From Rosenbergiella epipactidis (lineage in GTDB: Bacteria > Pseudomonadota > Gammaproteobacteria > Enterobacterales > Enterobacteriaceae), in assembly GCF_018494055.1 (NCBI RefSeq), contig NZ_JABBFQ010000004.1, forward strand, positions 1-64,000: a stretch of 64,000 nt of DNA, read 5' to 3'. A model generated the notes under the pieces. The model worked only from the letters and a program-made list of their open reading frames with translations, ran no database searches and was not told the DNA's origin. A program made the position numbers and the translations under genes. Each line of letters starts with the position of its first letter. The stretch's first letter is position 1. Shown piece by piece: positions 49,496 to 60,794 of the stretch.

Positions 49496-49986
49496 TAGTG
49501 CCTCCCCTCTATATAGATCGAATTAACTTCATCAAAGACAACTGGGCGTATATAGAGAACACAATATCCTGTCCGGTCTGTATCACTGTAATGTACCTCA
49601 TAGGTAGCATCTTTTTTGGGGATAACATCGAGCGTGACACTGCAGTTTGGCGCAAGGTAAGTTATCTCTGTCTTACGGTCTGCGATAACGAGCGTTTCAA
49701 AGTACTTCCCGGTGTAATCCTTCCCCTGTATTTTGGGAAATCCCATATCAACAGTACTGCCAAACCCAATGTTAAGGTATCTGTTGTGCTCTATAACAAA
49801 TCCCCCCACCAAAGTGCCTGAATCGTTTTTTTGTCTAATTGAGTAATCAAATGGATTACCCATCAATCTTATTTTTGCAACATCGTCGATACTTGTCGGG
49901 GGTTCATACTTTGTGGGGACAGGAAAAAGCATACTGCATCCTGATAATAAAATAATTGAAAAAAGCATAGCTATTTTCTTAAGCAT
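49495..49986 (-). CDS. Lipoprotein of unknown function
   Basis: The 163-aa protein starts at the ATG at 49986, chosen because GGAG lies 7 nt upstream and the signal peptide (MLKKIAMLFSIILLSGC) then has normal length; the frame extends to 50010. The lipobox is LLSGC. The mature part is mostly beta and has two cysteines (NCSVTLDV, YCVLYIRP) that may pair. No family was recognised. It is coupled to the BamE-like lipoprotein downstream. Confidence 0.72.
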   Translation of the reverse strand: MLKKIAMLFSIILLSGCSMLFPVPTKYEPPTSIDDVAKIRLMGNPFDYSIRQKNDSGTLVGGFVIEHNRYLNIGFGSTVDMGFPKIQGKDYTGKYFETLVIADRKTEITYLAPNCSVTLDVIPKKDATYEVHYSDTDRTGYCVLYIRPVVFDEVNSIYIEGRH

Positions 49987-50516
49987 CCTTAGCTCCTTAT
50001 TTATATCCATAATAATATTTTATCTTTTCGATCGCCTGTACCTAGTACTATGAAAAAGATCTATAAATACTCCTTTAACAGTATTGCACTTCACCAACAA
50101 TGATTCGGTTTATTTGGTCTTGAGTCTGCTCCTGCATTGAATTATTACTTACCTTATACAGGTTGCACTAAATTACCGCATGGCCATAAATCACTATTTC
50201 CATTACAAATAAGTCGCTACCCTACTTTTATAACCAAACAGTTATTTATCTTGTTGCTGGGTTTCCATCTCACTCACGCAACTCATTACACCAAAATATA
50301 AATCCTCTACGAAGGTCGGTAATAAGGTCATTTAATCCTTTTTACTATTTTCCCTCTCTTTATATTCCTTAACAAAAAATTTGATCCAGAGACAAACACC
50401 TAAAATAAGAACACCGACATAACCGGACTCACAAAAAGACGCAAATACCCTTTTCGGTTAATTGATGAGTGATCAGCATTTGAAAAAATCCCGGCTCAAT
50501 TGGCCGAGATCTTCAT
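49987..50516. other. AT-rich intergenic region downstream of the cdi locus
   Basis: These 530 bases hold no complete gene. The only coding-like piece is the C-terminal membrane-protein fragment at 50333-50449, listed separately. The rest is AT-rich without recognisable repeats, consistent with eroded cargo downstream of a cdi cassette. Confidence 0.4.
50333..50449 (-). pseudogene. Possible remnant of a small membrane protein
   Basis: An open frame of 38 codons encodes one hydrophobic segment (SGYVGVLILGVCLWIKFFV) followed by a charged tail (KEYKERENSKKD). It has no start codon before an in-frame stop about four codons upstream, so it looks like the 3' end of a broken gene. Its position just after a cdi immunity gene would suit a decayed orphan immunity gene, but that is speculation. 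Confidence 0.3.
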
Positions 50517-50828
50517 TTACGTAATGGGAGTTGCTACATATTCATCAAGGATATTAACATTTTCAACATTACATTCTGGATATATCCACTTATCCCAATT
50601 GGTAATAACCCACTCTGTACTCAATGCTCTATCTTCAGCTGACATACTTTCGATTGGTAAAGATATTAAAATTAGGCCAGCTTTGTGACCAGAAGATACA
50701 ACCAATCCATGGGTTTCGAATAAATCTATAACCATAAAATCAACCCATTCTTCATATGGCCAGACAGCCGGCAACCTAAAGACAGTTCCTCTTTTAATAG
50801 ATTTATTCATATAATCAATAAGTTTCAT
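50517..50828 (-). CDS. cdiI: Probable CdiI immunity protein (Imm45-like)
   Basis: This 103-aa cytoplasmic protein should neutralise the CdiA toxin domain in siblings. It has no signal peptide or membrane segment. Conserved-looking tryptophan/acidic blocks (KRGTVFRLPAVWPYEEWVDFMV, SSGHKAGLILISLPIESM, STEWVITNWDKWIYPEC) recall the Imm45 group of predicted immunity proteins; this family call is from memory and unverified. It does not resemble the classical colicin E3 immunity protein. Its ATG overlaps the cdiA stop by one base (TAATG on the minus strand), the expected cdiBAI order and coupling. AT-rich. Confidence 0.78.
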   Translation of the reverse strand: MKLIDYMNKSIKRGTVFRLPAVWPYEEWVDFMVIDLFETHGLVVSSGHKAGLILISLPIESMSAEDRALSTEWVITNWDKWIYPECNVENVNILDEYVATPIT

Positions 50829-53800
50829 TATTTCACCTTTAAATCATGACCGCCTGACTTATCTATGCTGTTAGGTATTTTTTGCATAGCAAAATCAACT
50901 TCACCTAAATGCTTACCTTTTGGACTAACTACTTCAAACCGCCCGTGCTGCGTATCAAGGGCATAGAGATTTCCATCCTGACCGCGGTACACATCACGCC
51001 CGCCGTTCTTTTTAGTCAACAGATTATCTTTTACCATACCGTGCTTAGCTGCTGCTTTCGGAGCAGCCTGTTTTACTATTGCGACACGCTCTCTTGGAGG
51101 GAGGCTAGCAAGGCTTTTTTCAAAGGCTCCGACCGTTTGTCCCGTTGCAATTGTAGTGTTTGGATTAACATGAGGAATTTTCCCCGTAATTTCCAATTTT
51201 TCAGGAACTTTCCCTTTTCTACCAACCAGCGCCCGGACGATTTCAACGGATATCGTCATCGCATCGTAGCGGGTTTCAACATCCGACCAGCTAAGCTTAC
51301 CGCCGTTGGCATCAAAGATACCTTTAATGACTACATCACGGGTAATACTGTCAGGATCTAATCCTTTCAGGATGCTTTCAATATTTGCCTCATCCTGCGG
51401 ATATAAATCGCTGTAAATCAGCGAGTAAGTTACATTATCGCCATATTTCGCTAATGCAGACTGCGCCTCGTTAACTAGCCCTCCACAGGCCAAGCTACCT
51501 TTGTTGCCCTGCGTACACGCATCTTTTATGGCCTGGTCGCGATCTTTATCAGTCTGCTTTATTCCAGCCAGCTCTTTCTCTTCTGCCGGTGTCAGAGACT
51601 CTTTCAGTATGTCGCGTTTTTGCTCCAATGCTTTCTTACGCTCGGCTTCATCTACATGCAGCCAGTTATTCTCAACCGTCACCTTCCCTGCCTGCATCCC
51701 TGCTAAGGTACTCTCCGTATCGCCCCCCACTAAGCCTGCCGCCAAACCGGCGGCAAGGGTGGCTAGGGCGCTGACCGTCTGCTTCTTATCCTCATCAAGC
51801 TGATTAGCCTCTAGGCCAAAGCCTTGGCTGGCGATAATCCCCACTAGCTCTGCACTGGTGGCCCCGGCCGCCATGGCTAAAGGATCCTTACCCTGTGCCG
51901 CGGCCAGCGCCGCATTCACCGTTGCATGGGCTAACTGCTTACCCAAGGTATCGAGGTCACTGTGGCCAATAAAATTCGCTATATAGGGGGCGGCGCCGCC
52001 CGCTAACGCTGTGCCAAACTCTCCACCAGCAAGACCCTGCACCGCCGCGGTCGCCGCTTGGATAGCTCGCTGAACACTGCCGCCGACACCGAGGCCCGAG
52101 TCGTTTATCGCCTGTTGATAAAATTGCTGATAGACGGACTCTACCCATTTACGCTCATCGAGTTGTTGACCAGGATGCTGCTCAAGCCACTGCGCCTTGA
52201 TCTCTTCCTGCTGTGCGGGGGTGAGCTGGGCGAGTTTCTCTTGCGCCGTTTTAGTCGCCGAAAGCTTGCCCTGGGTCTCAGCAATATTCGCCACTTGTGC
52301 ACCAATACTGCTAATCAATTGCGCTTCGCGTAGACGGTTTTGCTCCTTTTCCTTATCGAATATCGGGCTAAGTGTCTGGTGAGCATGTTCGACATCGCGA
52401 CTGAGCGAAGCTAAAGACTGTGATTGCTCAGCCAAGTCACGCACCACAAGCGTTCCTTGGCTTATCGCTGAATGGGTGACTGATTCAGCACTCCCAGCGC
52501 CCTGTGCCCCTGCCAGTAAAGAGGTCGCGGCGTTCTTAATCAGCTGCCCTGCCGGATCGCCCCCCGAGTTCATGCCGGCACTTTGATGTTCAACCTTGTA
52601 CTGCGCATGATTACGGATATCCGTAAACCCAAGTGTGCCGGTATCTAGACGATTATTCTGTGCGGCGGCGGTCGAGCCAATGACCGCCCCCTGTAGTTGG
52701 GTGTGCTGACCGACCTCAATCTTAAATCCGCCCTGTCCGGCAAAAATCCCTGTTTGCTCCTATACCGAGGCATAAGTATTGTCGATTTTATCGCGCGAGA
52801 GGTTGAGCGAGAGAGAGCCACCGCCCATACTTGCGCTCCCCCCTACGCTGGCACTGGTCTGCATCGAGGCGTAATCATCGGTATCTTGCTCGCTGGTCAG
52901 GGTAAGGTGACGCCCTACTGTCATCTCAACCGTCTTACCGCTTACCTGCGCGCCGGTGAGATGGGTATCCCTACCACTGACGATACTCAGCTTTTCCCCG
53001 GCATCAAGGGTCGTTTCACTATGGGAAAGGGTATTCCCCTTCTCGCGGCCTTTCGCCGTATTAAGACTGGCACTGACAGAAATCCCTTTGGCTCCACTGC
53101 CAAAGTTAACCCCAATACCTAAAGAGCCCCCCTGACTGCTATTTTTTCCGCTGACTTGCTGGCGATCTGTCACTGACTCCAGCACCACATCGCCTGTCGC
53201 CTTAAGGCTGATATCCTGCCCCGCTTGGACGCGGCTTCCCAGCAGGCGGATATCGCCGTCATCGGCGGTAATCGTAATATTATTGCCTGCTTTCAGTTGG
53301 CTGGCTTGATGTTGCTGCGTTGCGTGAGTCTGGGTTGAGGTCGATGATTGGCTTCCCCAAGAGAGGTTAATCCCCACCATGGTCCCCGCAGGCTCCGAAC
53401 TCAATCCGTTAGCCTGTACCGCTTGGTAAGCTTGGACTCCGGTCAAGGCTGACTGTACGCCTTTTAAGGCCGCTAAACGCCCTGAGTCCTCCTCGCTTGC
53501 GGAGGTCGCTTGGCTAATGGCTTGATTGACTAACGCCCCAACGCTACCGGAGAGTGCCAAGGTGAAGCCACTGCTTTTTTGCTCTGAAAAGTGGCTCTGG
53601 CTGCTGTGCTGTTCGCTGGCCGCGATTGTTACCTCTTTGGCAGCCAAATGGATATCGCGTTTTGCCAACAGTTCGGCGCCGCTCAGGGTCAGCCCCGACC
53701 CTGCCGTCATCGTCACGCTGCCTTCGCTGCTGCCCACTAAGCTGCCAAGATGGCTTACCGAACGACCTTCATCCGTTAGGCGTTGGGTCTGTTGACCATA

Positions 53801-56800
53801 ACTGAACCCAATTCCGCCGGTGCCCGATAGGCCCTTGCGTTTTTGTTCGTAACGATGGACCTCTTGGCGACTGTTCTCTGCCTGGGTCAAGCTCAGGTCA
53901 TTACCGGCTTGTACAACCACCTGCTGCGAGCCAATGGCACGACTGCCGACTAAGCTCAGATCATGCCGCGCCTGCAGGTAGACCTGCTCTCCTTCCACTG
54001 CACTGCTTAATGCCTGTGTCGTCGAGACGCTATCATGGCGCGTCTGCGTTTTACTGGATAACCACCCGGCGCTACGTTGCTGACTATTTTCTGTCACCCA
54101 CTGTTGCGACTGACCACTTTTCAGCGTGAGATCACGCCCCGCCGTCAGACTTAGGGCATCCCCCGCACTCACCTTCGCCGCCTGCAGGCTGATATCGCGT
54201 CCCGCGAGTAAGGTTATCTGTCCCTTCCCCTCGATATGGCTCCCCAACTCGCTCGTCTGGGTAATGCGTCGATCGTTGCCTTTCCCCCAATTTAGCGACT
54301 CGTGGCTTGTGGCCGTCACGGTTGTCAGTTGCAGATCATTGCCCGCCGATAACTGAGTATGGCTACCTTTACCCCTATTTTCGACCAAACTGCCTGCCAA
54401 GATGAGGTCGTTCTGTGCATGTAACCTTAAGCTCCCACCGTCGTTCTGCACAAAAATGGAGGCCGGACGATCACGCCAGCGATGTTCCCCCTCTTCCGCC
54501 ATCACCGTTTGACTGGTGATATTCCGTCCTGCTGACAGCGAGAGACTCTGCTCGGCTTGCAGTCGTCCTCCCAGCTGAGTGATATCGCGCATCGCCGTCA
54601 ATGCTACCTCACGACCAAGGAGATCGCCGCGATGGGTAATATTTTCAGCCTTGATCTGTACTGATTCGCGACCAACCAGAGTACCACTATTCACCAGATC
54701 GCCAGTGAGCTGTAATTGCGTCTGCTGAGCAGAGAGTAACCCACCTTGGCGAGTCACATCGCCGCTTTGGACCTGTGCGTAGACTTGAGGCACTAACACC
54801 TTATGCCGGGAGCCATCGGCGAGAGTGACCTCTTGCTGAACCAGCCACACCATATCGCTGGTCAGTTGCGCCATCTGCTCGGCGGTTAAGGCAATCCCCG
54901 GGGTGAGGTGAAAGCGTTGAGCGAAGGCGACCCCGGCATCCAGTAACGCGCGGTATTGCTGCTCATCGTTATCAAATCCTTGTAAAAAACGGCTTCCGGT
55001 TAAGGCTGTTATCTGTTCACGTACCAAGGCTTGCTCATAAAAGCCGTCGCCCAACCGCTTAGTTAGTCGTCCTTCCGTCCATGAGAGTTGATCGAATACC
55101 CGGTCACTGCTGAGAAACTGTGCTGACTGGGTAAAGCGGGGGTCGGTTTCAATTAAGAACGGTACATCAGTCGCTGGCCGTAGCTGATAGAGGGCATTAT
55201 CCGGTATCGCCACGTTCGCTGGTACAAACTGAATCACCTTCCCTGTTTCGCTTACGACGCGGTTAATCGCCTGATGGGCATCAGGCTGTTGCAGGCTATT
55301 GCTATCGAGGGCGCTTGCGGCCGCCACCTCGGTGGTCACCACCTGCGAGGTTCGCCCCGCCATTGTCTGTCCAGTGCCCTGCCCGCTGCGGTATTCTTGC
55401 CAACGCAGCTGCTGAAAATCGATCGTCGTTGTGGTGGGCTGAGGGACGTAACCGTTCGTGCGCTTGCCTTGACTGGTGACGGTGCCGCCGATAGGTCTAT
55501 CCTTTTTCTTCGCATACCAACGGGTGACCGTGCCAATATCGGTGGTGATCCGCTCCCCCCAGGTCACGAGATTGTTCAGCGAACCGATAACTCCCAGTAA
55601 TTTTCCGCCCGCGATCACGATACTGTCTTGATTGGTCACCTGTTGACTGTTGAGCGTTAAATCGCCCCCCGCAATGATTTTTCCGGGGTCACTTTTTACG
55701 ATCTGTGTTTCCAGTACGGTACGCTGATAGTGATACTCGTAAAAATCCTCACCCTGTGTGCCGTCCGGCATTTTTGCCGTATGGACTCCGTACTTATTTT
55801 TATAGCGGGTATCAACCTCCTGCCAATCATAACGCTGTGCAGAGCCACTGAGTGCCGCCTCATGGTATGTCGCATTTTCTACCTCGACTAAGGCCGTGGT
55901 TAAGGTCTCGTTATGATTAGTAATAAGCTGGCTATTGAGTGTCATTGCCCCTAATGCCTCGAGGGTGGCACTGGTGTTACGTAATTCTGCGGCTTGACCC
56001 TGTGCACGCCGTTGCGCATCAAGCTTAGCCCCGACCACTAACTCCCCGGCGCTAAAAATAATACTGTTTGCAAGATTATTCAGGCTCTGTGTGGCGATCG
56101 ATAAGTGCTGACGGGCCGCAGTAATCGGCGATAGGCCAGCCTCTTGGCGCTGAGTAAAGCGCTGAGTCTCTATCGCCAAGTGGTCACCATAGAGTCGCCC
56201 TCCCGCGAGATTATCGAGCTGTCCCGCGTGGATAAGTGTCTCCCCGCCATCAATCAGCCCCTGATTAAGCAGGGTATTTTGTACCTGAATAGTGGTTTGA
56301 CGGGCGTTGATCTCACCGTTGTGCTGATTGGTCAGCGTAGGCAGGCGCAGGGTCATCAAGCCGCCCGCGCTCAATAGCCCTTGGTTATCGAGACCTTGTT
56401 GAAACGATGCAGCAATGTCCCCCTTGGCGAGTATCCGCCCACGATGGAGAAAGCGCTTATCGAAGCTAAGCTGCATTGCACAGTGAGAGAGCAGCTCGCC
56501 CACCCCGCTCAGCGCCCCAGCGTCGATCGCTAAATACTGGTCGGCGACTAAGGTTCCCACCTGATTATCGACTATCGTGTCTGACGTCCCCTGCACTAAC
56601 AGCTGCTGCCCAGCACTGAGCAGTCCCGAGTGGTTAGTCAGGTCTTTATCGATCCTCAGGACTAAGTCGCCTTGACTACGTACTGCGCCCCCCGAATTAT
56701 CAAGACTCTGGCTATGCAGCGTGACCGACTGTCCTTCAATGCCCTGTTGACCAGGCTTCTCGCCACGATTAGTAAGAGCTGCCGCCGTCAGCGTCATCGC

Positions 56801-59035
56801 TTGGCCGCTGCGCAGCCATCCCTGACTATTGTCAAGCTGTCCCGTAACACTTAGCTTTGCATCGCCGAAGGCTTGGATCGACCCTTGGTGATTGGTCAAT
56901 TGCCCAGCGTCGAGTTGCAGACGGTTACCTGCTGCTAACTGCCCCGCGGTATTATCGAATTCTTGACCTGTGGTCTGGATGGCGATATCCGCCTTACTGG
57001 CGATCCGTCCTCGATGATTGTTTAGCCTACCACTGTCGAGGGAAAGCCCCTTACCGGCCAGTAGTTCGCCTTGGGTGTTATCGAGGGTGGCCTGCGAGGT
57101 GGTGAGAGCTAGGTTGTGATCCGCTTGGACCCGCCCCTGGGTATTGTTCACACCGCGAGTGTGAACAATAAGATCGCCGCCGCTGACCAGCGTACCCGTC
57201 TGATTATCCAAGGCCGCTAGGGTGAGCTGTGCCGCCTGGCGCGAGGCGATAACGCCTTGTTGGTTAGCCAAGTCACCGCCGCTAAGCGTTAACCGTCCCT
57301 GACTGATAATGCCGCCACTCTGCGACGTTTCTCGGTTACTGATCCCGCCCTGTTGTGCGGCAATGGTCAGTGCATCACCGGCTTGGATCAGCCCTTGGTC
57401 GTTGTTGACCCCTTGGCTGATCAGACTGAGATCTTTACTGGCGTGGATCACGCCCTGCTGATTATCAAGGCTCGACGAAGCGGTAGTGATCGCAACCGCC
57501 GTCCCACTGATTTGTCCTTGAGTATTGATAAGCTGCGAGCCATCCAAGGCGAGATGCTGGCTATGAGTGATGATACGACCTTGATGATTATCGATGCCCT
57601 CGCGGTGGGACAAGGTTAAGGCCTGTTCACCGCGCTGCTGCAGCGTGCCGGAACGATTAGAAAGCCGCCTTGCCCGAATCGATAGCGTTTCTCCATTTAG
57701 ATGTCCCTGGTCATTAATCAGCTGTCCGGCGCTATCTACGCTGATGTGCTGTGCCATCACCACAGCCTGTTGTGTCTCGATATCGCCTTGCGTGGCGACA
57801 AACTCGACGCTATGGGCCTGCGTCTGGCTGCTCGTGGCCGTGATGGCGCTCGCCTTAACCGCCACCTGCCCCGTGGCAGATTGATGGCCGCTAAGCGTAA
57901 TGGCCTTTGCGCTGCGCAGCTGTAGATCACCGCTTGGGCTGGCTTGCCCGTCACGCTGCACCCCAGCAGCGAGGGTGCCACTGCTCGAGAGCTCGCCCGC
58001 CGAGGTGAGTTGGATATGTTGGCTAGCTTGCAGATGACCACTGTGGGTAAGCCTGCCTTGGCTGGTGATCACCACATCGCCCGCCGCCGCGCCAATCGTT
58101 CCGGCATTACGCACCCCAACGCCTGCCTCGGTACCGCGCAGCATAATCTTATTGGCATACATACCGCCGAGTGCAGAGACATCCAAGGCAAACTGTGGGC
58201 GTTCGCTCTGCTGATCCGTCTGGACGGTTAGCGCGCCGTTGTCGGCATCAATCCTGTTCTGCCCGGTAGTGATCGATAGCGCTTTTGCCTGCAGGGAGGC
58301 GTTAATTTTTACCGCTCGGGCCAGCAGCTCGGTGCTATCTTGGCGCGAGCTATCCATCCCCTTACCCTCGATACGGATCGTCCCCTGCTGTACGGCAAAA
58401 TGACTGAGTTGCCCCTGCGTGAGGTGCGCTTGACCCGTAGTGAGGGTGGTTCGGTTAGCATTGATAAAGCCGCAGCCATCGCAGGTGATCCCTGCGGGGT
58501 TGGCGATGATGATATCGGCTTGACGGCCTGCAACCTCCAACATGCCATTGAGCAGCGAAGGATCGCGGCTATTCACCTCGTTAAGAATAACTTTTGCCTC
58601 CCCCTTGGCCAGCCACGGGTTGGCGGCGACCTGCCCGGCGAGCTGGGTCTGACTGGTGGTACGGCCATTATTGATAATCGCCCCACGATGCTCAATATCG
58701 AATTGGCTATACTTGTTATGTGATACGCCAGCGCGGCTCGGCGCTTGAATATTGATCTGCTCGATACCGTTTGCCGTCTGCAAGACAGTCGCCTGCTGGT
58801 GACCTGCTGCCTGCGGATCGGCAACCACCTTGGCCTGTACCGGCAAGCAGATAGCACCTAGGGCGAATAGGGTTCCTAGGCTTAACCGAGTCAGGCTAAA
58901 AGCCTTCGAAGAGGGGATAAGGGGCGGCGCGGCGCAGGGTGCGGTGAGCGCAGAAGCCGAGACAGTAATATCGGCGACGACCATCGCCATCCCGCGGGCG
59001 TGGTTATAGACTATACGATAGCAATGTTTATTCAT
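50828..59035 (-). pseudogene. cdiA: CdiA contact-dependent inhibition toxin, interrupted by one amber codon
   Basis: This is a giant two-partner-secreted adhesin-toxin of 2735 codons. The N-terminus has an extended signal (MNKHCYRIVYNHARGMAMVVA), then the TPS domain (NKYSQFDI, NPAGITCDGCGFINANR), filamentous haemagglutinin repeats, a receptor-binding middle and more repeats. The VENN motif (codons about 2454-2457) precedes the variable toxin part. Codon 2092 (52760-52762) is TAG, where relatives have an EQTGIFAG-type block straight after; the frame on both sides is unbroken. Translation stops there, leaving 2091 aa without pretoxin or toxin; the 3' part (from Met at 52573) is an orphan 581-aa frame. 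It could be a pseudogene, a suppressible allele or a sequence error. Confidence 0.9.
50831..51106 (-). other. CdiA C-terminal toxin: colicin E3-like rRNase domain
   Basis: The last ~90 residues of cdiA contain GGRDVYRGQDGNLYALD-TQHGRFEV and KGKHLGEVDF. They align with the colicin E3 end (YEWDSQHGELE, GQHLGSFDP), keeping the Asp, His and Glu that cut 16S rRNA near A1493 in colicin E3. The DTQHGRFE block lies at about 50933-50956. The catalytic arginine is less clear, since the tail (DKSGGHDLKVK) differs. The activity is inferred from these residues. Confidence 0.75.
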
Positions 59036-59045
59036 CCTTGAATCC

Positions 59046-60794
59046 TTAATAGTGCCAATTCACCGTGAAGCCGAGGGTAAAACGATCCGGCATAAACCCT
59101 TTTGGGGCCAATAGTGGCGTGCCGATAAAGGTATCGTAGCCAGTCGACCAGAGCTGTCCTCGAACCCCTACCACCCCGCCGGCGAGAGAACGTCCCAATT
59201 GCGGGGAGGTGCGTCGCCCGCTAAGCGTTCCATAGTCGACGCCCAGATAGAGCTGCTGTCCGCTAAGGGGCGTGGTCCAACTCCATTCGTTACGAACCAA
59301 TAGCCCACGGTCAGCGCTAAGTGAGCGCTCGCCATTAAAACCACGCACCGTCCAGCGGCTGCCCAGCGAGAATTGCTCGGAGGGGGTCAACTTGGTTGCG
59401 GTAAATTGCTGTTGATACAGCAGCTGGTAGCGGAACGGCTGGTTGGCGAGAGTAAAGGGGACAGTCAGGTCGGCAGTAAGCTGAACGATACGGCTGAGTG
59501 CCGTCCCGTCGTCAAAGGCCTCTTCGCTGGCCGCCAATGCGCCAAACCACCGCGTTCCCTGCTGGTAACTGATACCAAGATTCAGTATGGCACGATGGAT
59601 GAACTGTTGATGTTGCAGCGTCGCTTTCCATGAGGTAGTTTTACGATGCTGGGCATCAATAGTCGTATCATCGATAAAATTCTTGGCTTCACGCAGTGCG
59701 ATCTCTGCCGTCAAGCGAGTTTTATGATCGGCCCCGCGATGAATAACCCGCCCCAGTTGCAACGCAACCTGCTGGCTTTGACCACGATAACGGTAATCAG
59801 CATTTAGCCCCGCAATGGTCTGCGTGTAGTCGTTATAACTGCCTGTCACGCTGACCAGCCAGTAGCCATAAGGCAGCGAATACTGTCCGGTATAGTTATG
59901 CGTCCCCTTCCCTGCACCGGGTAACAAGGATCTGCCAGCGTAAAGGTAAAGACTGTCGCTCAGTGTCAGGGGGTTATCGAGATAGAGTGTAGTTCCGCCC
60001 TGATAGCGACCCGTGCTACGCGTTCCTGAGTCATCGAGGGACAGTCCGAACCGCCACTTACGCGACTGCTGCCACGTCACGATAACATCGCTCTGCCCTG
60101 GCCGTTCGGTGGGCACGATCTCCATATTCGCTTGCACGGTCGGCAGACGCTGTAGATTTTCTAATCCCTGCTCCAAGGCGCGAAGATCGAGCAGACTACC
60201 CGCGTGCAGCGGAAAGGCGCTGCTAAGGGAGACGCCTTGAGCGGATTGCGTGGTGCGCGTTAGCAGACCAAGCTTACCCGCCACGATCATTAGCTGAAGA
60301 TGCCGTTCGGTCAGATCCTGCTCTGGAGCGAGTACGCGCGTAGTCACATAGCCATGCTGCATCAGCCGATTCTGCAGGCGACGCATAAGAAGATTAATCC
60401 CTTCTCCTCCTAAGCAGTGCCCTACCGCCGTATTGGCGAGTGGCTGTAAAGTCAGCCAGCTCGGTAAAGCCTCTATCCCCTTAAGGGTGACTTGATCGAC
60501 CGGAAAACAGGGCGTTTCTTGCGGAAAGCCTGTGGGCAGAGGCTGGGAAGTGGGCAGCTTGAGATGAACGGTCTGTTGTTCTGGTGCTAAGCGCTGTTCT
60601 AACGCCCGCTGCTGGGCTTGCTGATGAATACGTTGCTGGTCATCGTCAGGGGGTGAAAAACTCGATACCTGCTGCCCTAGATGCAGCGCATCGGGCTGCA
60701 ATGGATAAGAAGAGGCTTCACTCTGAACTGGCGCACAGAGTAGACCTAATGCCACGATTAATCGGTAGCGGGGATAAATTGAGTGATAGGCCAC
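59046..60794 (-). CDS. cdiB: CdiB, outer-membrane transporter of CdiA (TpsB/FhaC family)
   Basis: This Omp85-type pore exports CdiA. The 582-aa protein has a signal peptide (to about residue 27), a proline/glutamine-rich N-terminal helix region, two POTRA domains (FPVDQVTLKGIEALPSWL; YVTTRVLAPEQDLTERHLQLMIVAGKLG) and a 16-strand barrel. The barrel includes the conserved TVRGFNGERSLSADRGLLVRNEWSW lid-lock region (VRGF) and ends in the aromatic FTVNWHY. It is the first gene of the cdiBAI cluster, 10 nt upstream of cdiA. No lesion is seen, so the secretion half of the system appears intact. Confidence 0.95.
   Translation of the reverse strand: MAYHSIYPRYRLIVALGLLCAPVQSEASSYPLQPDALHLGQQVSSFSPPDDDQQRIHQQAQQRALEQRLAPEQQTVHLKLPTSQPLPTGFPQETPCFPVDQVTLKGIEALPSWLTLQPLANTAVGHCLGGEGINLLMRRLQNRLMQHGYVTTRVLAPEQDLTERHLQLMIVAGKLGLLTRTTQSAQGVSLSSAFPLHAGSLLDLRALEQGLENLQRLPTVQANMEIVPTERPGQSDVIVTWQQSRKWRFGLSLDDSGTRSTGRYQGGTTLYLDNPLTLSDSLYLYAGRSLLPGAGKGTHNYTGQYSLPYGYWLVSVTGSYNDYTQTIAGLNADYRYRGQSQQVALQLGRVIHRGADHKTRLTAEIALREAKNFIDDTTIDAQHRKTTSWKATLQHQQFIHRAILNLGISYQQGTRWFGALAASEEAFDDGTALSRIVQLTADLTVPFTLANQPFRYQLLYQQQFTATKLTPSEQFSLGSRWTVRGFNGERSLSADRGLLVRNEWSWTTPLSGQQLYLGVDYGTLSGRRTSPQLGRSLAGGVVGVRGQLWSTGYDTFIGTPLLAPKGFMPDRFTLGFTVNWHY

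Noticed and set aside
52196-52759. Idea that cdiA was broken by a frameshift or insertion
   Set aside because: Both parts are in the same frame with continuous conserved coding sequence across 52573-52762; only the TAG codon interrupts it.
56400-57700. Repetitive-looking segment inside cdiA considered as a CRISPR-like or mobile repeat
   Set aside because: The periodicity is at protein level (filamentous haemagglutinin repeats such as DNQQG and NNxQGxI), without identical DNA repeats or spacers.
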